Of a stretch of DNA of 64,000 nucleotides, positions 59,024 through 64,000 are shown in pieces. Location of the stretch: positions 372,001 through 436,000 of the forward strand of contig JADJWK010000001.1 in the NCBI GenBank assembly GCA_016716405.1, written 5' to 3'. Within the stretch, counting starts at the first letter, position 1. Each line of letters opens with the position of its first letter. The stretch is from Candidatus Melainabacteria bacterium (GTDB lineage Bacteria > Cyanobacteriota > Vampirovibrionia > Obscuribacterales > Obscuribacteraceae). The translations under genes were made by a program, and so were the position numbers. Under the pieces are notes generated by a model. That model did no database searches, was not told the DNA's origin, and was given only the letters and a program-made list of their open reading frames with translations.

Positions 59024-60169
59024 TCAGCGATCGGCGAGAGCCTGCTCGAGATCGCCAATCAACTGCTCAGGGGGCTCGATGCCCACAGACAGCCTGATTG
59101 TATTGGCATTGATGGCCGAATTGCCTTCTTGCGCCTCGGGGAAAGAGCGGGCATAGAAGAGCCAGGCCGGATTGGCTATAGACTGGGTGAAGCCGGTGCC
59201 GAAAGCGATCCGGAATACTTTCATGCGGTCGAGGACTCGGCGCATGGCTTCCGCTCCGCCTTTCACATCGAAAGCGAGAACCGAGCCGAAATCTTTCATC
59301 TGCCTGACCGCTACTTCGTGGTCGGGATGGCTCTCGAGACCCGGATAGAGAACTCTCTCCACCCCGGAATGCTCCTCGAGATAACGCGCGATGGCAAAAG
59401 CATTAGACGACTGACGGTCGATACGAAGCTGATAGGTCTGCATACCTTTCCAGATCTCGGTGGCAGCGTGAGCGCTCAGTACATCCGAGTTCCAGACATT
59501 GGCGGACTTGACCCGGGCGACCATTTCGTTGCTGCCGAGGACCGCTCCTCCCATCACATCACCGACCCCGGAGGCGAATTTCGAGAGACTGTGAACCCAC
59601 AAATCCACCGGCAGATCGCCATGCTGATGGAAGCCGGCAAGCGAATTATCAAGCACGGTGAAAACCCCGTGCTCCCGGGCGACTGCCGCGCAGGCAGCCA
59701 GGTCCGGCACCCGGGTCATGGGATTGGTGGGGGCCTCGAGCACCAGCACCTTCGTTTTCCCTGGCTGAATAGCGTCGGCAAGACGATGGAGATCGTCTAC
59801 AGAAAGCATCGAAACAGTTACCCCGAAACGAGTCAGGACTCCTTCGATGAATAGCCTGGTCGACTTGTAACCTTCCTTGAGAATGATCACATGGTCGCCA
59901 TAATTGAGAAGAGCCAGAAGACAGGCGGCGATAGCCGATTTGCCGGTGCTGGTCACCCAGCCGCGCTCGGTCTTTTGAATTCCGGCAAGCAACTTCTCCA
60001 GTGCCGAAAGGGTTGGATTGCCGTCACTGAGATAGATCCAGCCGTCCTGCTCGCCTTTAAGCACGTCTTCCCAGCTCCTCATGGATGGCAGGGAAAAGCT
60101 GATCGTCTCGAAAGACGGAACGATAAATGGATCATTGGTCTCTTTGACGGACCAGGCTCTCTCTACCAT
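59024..60169 (-). CDS. Cys/Met-metabolism PLP enzyme (cystathionine gamma-synthase-like)
   Basis: 381 residues. Fold-I PLP motifs: SDGNPTLSALEKLLAGIQ, STGKSAIAACLLALLNYGDHVI, VLEAPTNPMTRVPDL, then the PLP-binding Lys K197 in VHSLSKFASGVGD and C-terminal RLSVGIEPPEQLIGDLEQAL. The usual TATKYxxGH is SLSKFASGVGD, so it is a diverged member. It overlaps the SDR gene by 7 bp. The family does beta- or gamma-replacement and elimination on sulphur or other amino acids. The exact reaction cannot be deduced. Confidence 0.88.
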   Translation of the reverse strand: MVERAWSVKETNDPFIVPSFETISFSLPSMRSWEDVLKGEQDGWIYLSDGNPTLSALEKLLAGIQKTERGWVTSTGKSAIAACLLALLNYGDHVIILKEGYKSTRLFIEGVLTRFGVTVSMLSVDDLHRLADAIQPGKTKVLVLEAPTNPMTRVPDLAACAAVAREHGVFTVLDNSLAGFHQHGDLPVDLWVHSLSKFASGVGDVMGGAVLGSNEMVARVKSANVWNSDVLSAHAATEIWKGMQTYQLRIDRQSSNAFAIARYLEEHSGVERVLYPGLESHPDHEVAVRQMKDFGSVLAFDVKGGAEAMRRVLDRMKVFRIAFGTGFTQSIANPAWLFYARSFPEAQEGNSAINANTIRLSVGIEPPEQLIGDLEQALADR

Positions 60170-60933
60170 GGCAAGCTATCTCCTGATACATTGAGAAACA
60201 GACCGGTGCCGGTGTTTTTCTCGACTAGGTCGATGATTGCCCGGGCGGAATCCACCGGCTCGATGTCCGCATCAACGGGTCCGAACCTGGTTTTCACTTT
60301 GCCAGGATCGATGGCGAGAACTTTGATTCTCTCTTCTTTCAACTCGACGGAGAGACAGGAAGAGAACATATTGAGAGCGGCTTTGGCTATACGATAAGGA
60401 TAGGTCGCCTGATCGTGGGGCACCGTCCCGGAAGCCACCCAGTCAAGCGAGCCGAACCGGGACGAGATATTGACGATGGTGGCACTCTCGGATTGCCTGA
60501 GATAGGGCATACAGGCTCGCACGCAGCGTATGGCGCCGTAACAGTGCACGTTCAAGACCCGATCGAGCTCCCGGTAGTCGAGACCGTCTATGCCCATCCC
60601 GCTCGCTCCGAAACCGGCATTATTGAAAAGCAGGTCCACACGACCGGTCTGGGTCTCGACAAACTCGCTCAGAACCTTTTCGGTGGAGGGCTCTTCCACG
60701 TCGCAACGCACAGGAAATATGCGGTTGGGGTCCACAGAAAAGATGTCTCGAACGTCATTGAGGCTCCTGACGACGGCAATCACATCATAGCCCCGGTTAT
60801 AGAGCACATCGACAAGAGCCCGGCCTATACCGCGCCCGGCGCCGGTGACCACAGCCACAGGTGCTCGCCTCCGCCCCTCGGAGCTCTCTCCAGCCCCTTC
60901 AATCACTTTCAGCCTCGTCTCTTTTGCGGTCAT
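60163..60933 (-). CDS. Short-chain dehydrogenase/reductase
   Basis: 256 residues. NAD(P)-binding TGAGRGIGRA after a 26-residue N-terminal extension, NNAGFGASG, catalytic Ser in NISSRFGS and YRIAKAAL (YxxxK). The C-terminus includes IKVLAIDPGKVKTRFG. Starts 2 bp after the stop of the upstream gene and overlaps the next by 7 bp, a central member of the tightly packed operon. Likely reduces or oxidises an intermediate of the pathway. Not close enough to a named SDR for substrate assignment. Confidence 0.85.
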   Translation of the reverse strand: MTAKETRLKVIEGAGESSEGRRRAPVAVVTGAGRGIGRALVDVLYNRGYDVIAVVRSLNDVRDIFSVDPNRIFPVRCDVEEPSTEKVLSEFVETQTGRVDLLFNNAGFGASGMGIDGLDYRELDRVLNVHCYGAIRCVRACMPYLRQSESATIVNISSRFGSLDWVASGTVPHDQATYPYRIAKAALNMFSSCLSVELKEERIKVLAIDPGKVKTRFGPVDADIEPVDSARAIIDLVEKNTGTGLFLNVSGDSLPW

Positions 60934-60935
60934 GC

Positions 60936-62357
60936 CTATCGCTTCTCCACTACCGAGAGATCTCCCGGATCAATCAGAAGATTAGCCGGCAGGCTGCCGC
61001 CATGGGTACCAATCTCCATATGGTGGACCAGATAGCCGGCCGTATTCGGAAAAGCAAAAAGATCCCCGGGCTCCGGAACCTGGTCGAGAGCCAGACGCCG
61101 GCGATAGATATAATCGCTCTCCGAGCAGAGGCAACCGACCAGGAAAGCGCCTTCCCTGGCTGTCTCCCTGAGTCCGCCGGCAAGCAGAATCGGGTCCACG
61201 CAGAACTCCGCCCTGAATGGCCTCAGATTCATACGATTCATGGCCAGACCGACAAGGAGATTGCCCCGGGTATCACGCTTGCGAAAAACGACACTGGCGA
61301 TGGTTGCACCAGCGCCATCGAGCAGGGCTCTGCCGGGCTCGAAAAAGAGCTTCAAGCCGCGCTCTCTCAACTCGACATGAAGCGGCCTGCCGGACTCGCT
61401 GTTGTCGAGAACCGCCTCGATGAATTTCGCCCCGGCGATCTCATTGTAAGCAGGGTAGAGATCCGGCTCTCCGGCAAGCTCACCATTCTCGAGACGGAAT
61501 CCGAATCCGTCATTACCTATTGTAATCGGCTCGCCGCGCTCCTGCACAGCTTCTTTCAACCGCGACAGAAAAGCCTCCCACTGGGCGGAGTCGTCGAGAT
61601 AACGCATCAAGACTCCGCCACCGATATCGATACCATCGACGGGCTCGCCCCCGGAGGCGAGCCCGTCGGCAATCTCCACGAGCTGACGCACAGCAGCGGC
61701 TCGCTCTCTGGGATCATAACGATCGAGATGAGCATGAAGGACAGAGAGCTTCAGATGCTCGCAATGAAGCACCCTCTCAAGGACGTCTCCGGCTTCTTTC
61801 AGGGGGAAACCGAAACGGCTGTGTATTGTCCTGCCATCCAGCTCGAATCCGGAGAACCGCACGCCGATCCGGGCCTGACGCCCGACCTGCCGGGCTGCCT
61901 GCTTGACGGCATTGAGCTCATCGTGATTGTCCGCCACTATGAGGACGCCCGCCTCCACCGCCCTGGTCACGAGCCTGCCGCTCTTGCCGACAGCGGTCAA
62001 AACAACCCGCTCTGCGGGCAAACCAAGAGCGAGGGTCTCGTCCAGCTCTTCGAGACTGGCGGTATCGACCCCGATACCGAGGTCCAGGCAACGAGAAACG
62101 AACCAGGGAAGCTTGTTCGCCTTGCGGGCGAAATAGAGACCTCCCTGGAGACCGCGCTCGCTCATGGGCATACTGAGGGCCTCGACATTCTCGTCAAAAG
62201 GATCGGTGGCGAACAGATGAAGAGGAGAGCCCCATTCTTCCACGAGATTCCCGAGCAGGTCCGGTCGCTGAAGCAGCTTTCTGACCCATGAGGACAGCCT
62301 GCCTGCAAGGGGCGGCGCGCAATCCGCGAATTCGAGCTCGACTCTGGCAGTGCTCAT
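60936..62357 (-). CDS. Fold-III PLP enzyme, Y4yA/decarboxylase-like
   Basis: 473 residues from the ATG at 62357, which overlaps the upstream stop as ATGA; an in-frame ATG at 62372 is less likely. Alanine-racemase-type barrel with the PLP Lys K79 in GLYFARKANKLPW, HAHLD, GGGVL (phosphate loop), FFEPGRALLDGAG, and a Cys-containing loop LVGCLCSESDYIYRRRL near the C-terminus, as in diaminopimelate/ornithine-type decarboxylases. Overall layout fits the Y4yA family, named after a Rhizobium plasmid protein adjacent to a cysteine-synthase homologue. A role in making a diamine or a D-amino acid is inference. Confidence 0.78.
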   Translation of the reverse strand: MSTARVELEFADCAPPLAGRLSSWVRKLLQRPDLLGNLVEEWGSPLHLFATDPFDENVEALSMPMSERGLQGGLYFARKANKLPWFVSRCLDLGIGVDTASLEELDETLALGLPAERVVLTAVGKSGRLVTRAVEAGVLIVADNHDELNAVKQAARQVGRQARIGVRFSGFELDGRTIHSRFGFPLKEAGDVLERVLHCEHLKLSVLHAHLDRYDPRERAAAVRQLVEIADGLASGGEPVDGIDIGGGVLMRYLDDSAQWEAFLSRLKEAVQERGEPITIGNDGFGFRLENGELAGEPDLYPAYNEIAGAKFIEAVLDNSESGRPLHVELRERGLKLFFEPGRALLDGAGATIASVVFRKRDTRGNLLVGLAMNRMNLRPFRAEFCVDPILLAGGLRETAREGAFLVGCLCSESDYIYRRRLALDQVPEPGDLFAFPNTAGYLVHHMEIGTHGGSLPANLLIDPGDLSVVEKR

Positions 62358-64000
62358 GGCGATAACTGGCAAGGCACCTCATTGACTGCAGGAAAATAGT
62401 CTTCGCCGAGGGCGTCGAAATACTCATCCACGTGCTGGAGGGGCGAATCGCAGCAGAGGAAGGCGCAGACGAGCTCGCCGTTGCGGCCGATCATTGGATC
62501 CAGGCGGCCCTCCTTGTCCAGGTAGCGCAGATAGGAGAGCAGTCCGGCCAGATTCATACCGGAGCTGGGACCGCCCATGATCCCGTTTCTGACAAGCTCG
62601 ACACTCCTCTGGAAACTCTCTCTGGATTCGACTTCCTGGTTGCAGTTAGCGATATTCTGCCAGTCGAAAGTAACGTCTCCCAGCAAAGCCCTCTCCCGGG
62701 GTCCGGGAACAGCCTGACCCCTTGCCGGGCAGCAAGCCACCACCTGCAGGTGCGGGTTCCGCGATCGGAGCTCCCCGGTCACACCGACCATGGTGCCGCA
62801 GGTGCCCAGCGCCAGAGACAGGATTTCGAGGCGTCCGCCGGTCTGGGCCCAGAGATCGGGAGCAAGATAACGGGCGAACCCTGCCGGATTGTCCGGATTC
62901 CCATACTGACCGGGATTGAGCCAGCCCGGCTGAGCGCCCATTTTCCTGGCACGATAGGCTCTCGGCTCGAGCTTGCCGAATTGCTGGTGACCCGGTCCGG
63001 GATGCAGATAAGGCTCGATCCCGAACAGCCGTAGCATACGTAGCAAAGCAGGAGCGATATCATGGTCGACCAGAGCACAGGTGGAATCGATGCCGAAGAG
63101 CCTGGCCATGACACTCAACGACATGACCGTGTTGGAGGAGGAGCTCTCGATTATCCGATCGACATCCCGAAGCTCGCCGCGCTCGCTGGCTGCCTTCAAC
63201 ATCGAATGAGCCGGAATCGACTTGACGTTCATCAGCGGCACCAGAGGCATCATCTTGGCGAGAATACGAACCCCGCGTGCGGCATAGGGATTGAGCCGGG
63301 CTGGCAACTCCACCAGCGGCGCCGGAGCGTAATTGGCCGGATCGAGATAATCGGCCAGAGCCGTCTCGCCCGTGAAAGCACCGGAACGCCGACCGGCAGG
63401 AGCCTTTCTCACTACAGCCTGGTCAGCGGTCTGGCCCGGACTTTCCTGAGTCCTGGGTCGCACCGGTTGACGAGTGGCGATACGCCGGTCAGCCTCGATC
63501 AGGATGGAAACCAGCTCGTCTATCTGGGAGGCTGTCTCGGTGCCGATGGAAAGCCGGAGAAAGGGCGGCTCCCAGACCGTAGCCGGTGCGGTTACATAAA
63601 GCCTGGTGATATCGAAACCAAAACTGGTGCTGAAACCCAGCGGGAAATTGCGAGCCCGGGCCAGCTCCAGCACCATATCTTCGAACTGTTTGTAGAGATC
63701 GACCCTGGCAAATTCCTTGCGAAAGCGAATCGAGGCAACCGGGCTGCGAAACCAGGCGCAATCGCCCGCGCCATCGCCCGCCCAGGAGACGCTTTCGATC
63801 ACGGCTAGCCCCCCGGCTAGCTCGAGACCGGACACCAGCCGCTCCATGTTCCGGGCATGCCGGCGCATACGGTTCTCGAGGCTCCTTCGATTGGGACCAG
63901 GAAGACTGCCGACGCTGGCATCGGCGATATTGGCGCCGAATCTGGCCCTGGTCTTGAAAAAGCTGCTCTGAATCCGCTCGGGCGCATGCCAGGCAACGAT
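62354..64000 (-). CDS. Fused fold-I Cys/Met enzyme and fold-II cysteine-synthase-like enzyme, 5' end outside window
   Basis: Open to the right edge; no stop occurs between 63868 and 64000. The visible N-terminal part (FGANIADASVGSLPGPNRRS, RMRRHARNMERLVSGL, then SFGFDITRLYVTAP and LRLSIGTETASQIDELVSIL) is the C-terminal half of a Cys/Met-type PLP enzyme. A Pro/Arg/Gln-rich linker leads to a cysteine-synthase-like domain: MNVKSIPAHSMLKAASERG (PLP Lys in VKS), ESSSSNTVMSL and GGPSSGMNLAG. Two unlike PLP enzymes in one chain would channel an aminoacrylate or similar intermediate. First visible gene of the operon; stop overlaps the next start (ATGA). Confidence 0.82.
   Translation of the reverse strand: MVAWHAPERIQSSFFKTRARFGANIADASVGSLPGPNRRSLENRMRRHARNMERLVSGLELAGGLAVIESVSWAGDGAGDCAWFRSPVASIRFRKEFARVDLYKQFEDMVLELARARNFPLGFSTSFGFDITRLYVTAPATVWEPPFLRLSIGTETASQIDELVSILIEADRRIATRQPVRPRTQESPGQTADQAVVRKAPAGRRSGAFTGETALADYLDPANYAPAPLVELPARLNPYAARGVRILAKMMPLVPLMNVKSIPAHSMLKAASERGELRDVDRIIESSSSNTVMSLSVMARLFGIDSTCALVDHDIAPALLRMLRLFGIEPYLHPGPGHQQFGKLEPRAYRARKMGAQPGWLNPGQYGNPDNPAGFARYLAPDLWAQTGGRLEILSLALGTCGTMVGVTGELRSRNPHLQVVACCPARGQAVPGPRERALLGDVTFDWQNIANCNQEVESRESFQRSVELVRNGIMGGPSSGMNLAGLLSYLRYLDKEGRLDPMIGRNGELVCAFLCCDSPLQHVDEYFDALGEDYFPAVNEVPCQLSP

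Noticed and set aside
60861..62291. Long plus-strand open frame opposite the Y4yA-like gene
   Set aside because: Opposite an intact PLP enzyme with all motifs; the amino acid order shows no domain.

Overview
The window is bacterial DNA of moderately high GC (judged by eye, not counted). It is densely coded, with Shine-Dalgarno-type starts and many short hairpin terminators. No rRNA or tRNA gene, CRISPR array or replication origin was recognised. Signal peptides, one lipobox lipoprotein, an RseP-type site-2 protease, two PAS-containing histidine kinases with OmpR-type regulators and two transmembrane Hanks-type Ser/Thr kinases suggest a free-living organism with an elaborate envelope. Non-photosynthetic relatives of cyanobacteria (Obscuribacter-type) or another kinase-rich environmental lineage would fit, but the sequence alone does not settle the taxon.

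1-5.5 kb is a compact plus-strand unit: a LOG-family protein cut by the window edge, a TerC-family membrane protein, a secreted octapeptide-repeat protein, a ClpC-type unfoldase and an RseP-type protease. 6.3-15.6 kb is an envelope or secretome block: three S41 (CtpA-like) proteases with intact Ser-Lys dyads, a second octapeptide-repeat protein, a repeat-rich lipoprotein, a YYNPGPR tandem-repeat protein, tiny membrane proteins and an overlapping pair of coiled-coil membrane genes. 15.6-25.3 kb is signalling: two histidine kinase/response regulator pairs, a TPR protein, an EF-hand-like protein and a kinase with an LRR domain.

25.5-31.7 kb is a minus-strand operon of unknown function. It has four genes, two of them paralogues resembling the N-terminal (macro-like) domain of M17 leucyl aminopeptidases. 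One paralogue is split by a 3,848-bp transposon (26102-29949) with perfect 216-bp terminal inverted repeats and a perfect 6-bp target duplication. The transposon carries a serine resolvase, an intact DDE (TniA/Mu-like) transposase and an AAA ATPase; the first and last carry five single-base frameshifts between them.

32-51 kb is a mosaic of mostly single-gene units, many followed by their own hairpin: HAD hydrolase, a PLD-HTH fusion, YkgJ, two related single-ring AAA+ proteins of an unusual type, CYTH, patatin, 3-hydroxybutyrate dehydrogenase, an isochorismatase-MaoC fusion, a BFD-like ferredoxin, a HugZ-like protein, a second kinase, MgtE, a phosphoesterase and an HD protein.

51.5-64 kb is metabolic. 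It holds a CMD-family protein with a class III aminotransferase (and a decayed copy of its 3' end), a glycogen-debranching enzyme broken by one frameshift, and a DAO-type flavoenzyme. Convergent to these is a tightly coupled five-gene minus operon: a fused fold-I/fold-II PLP enzyme that runs off the right edge, a Y4yA-like PLP enzyme, an SDR, a Cys/Met-type PLP enzyme and a second DAO. It looks like a small amino-acid-derived metabolite pathway.
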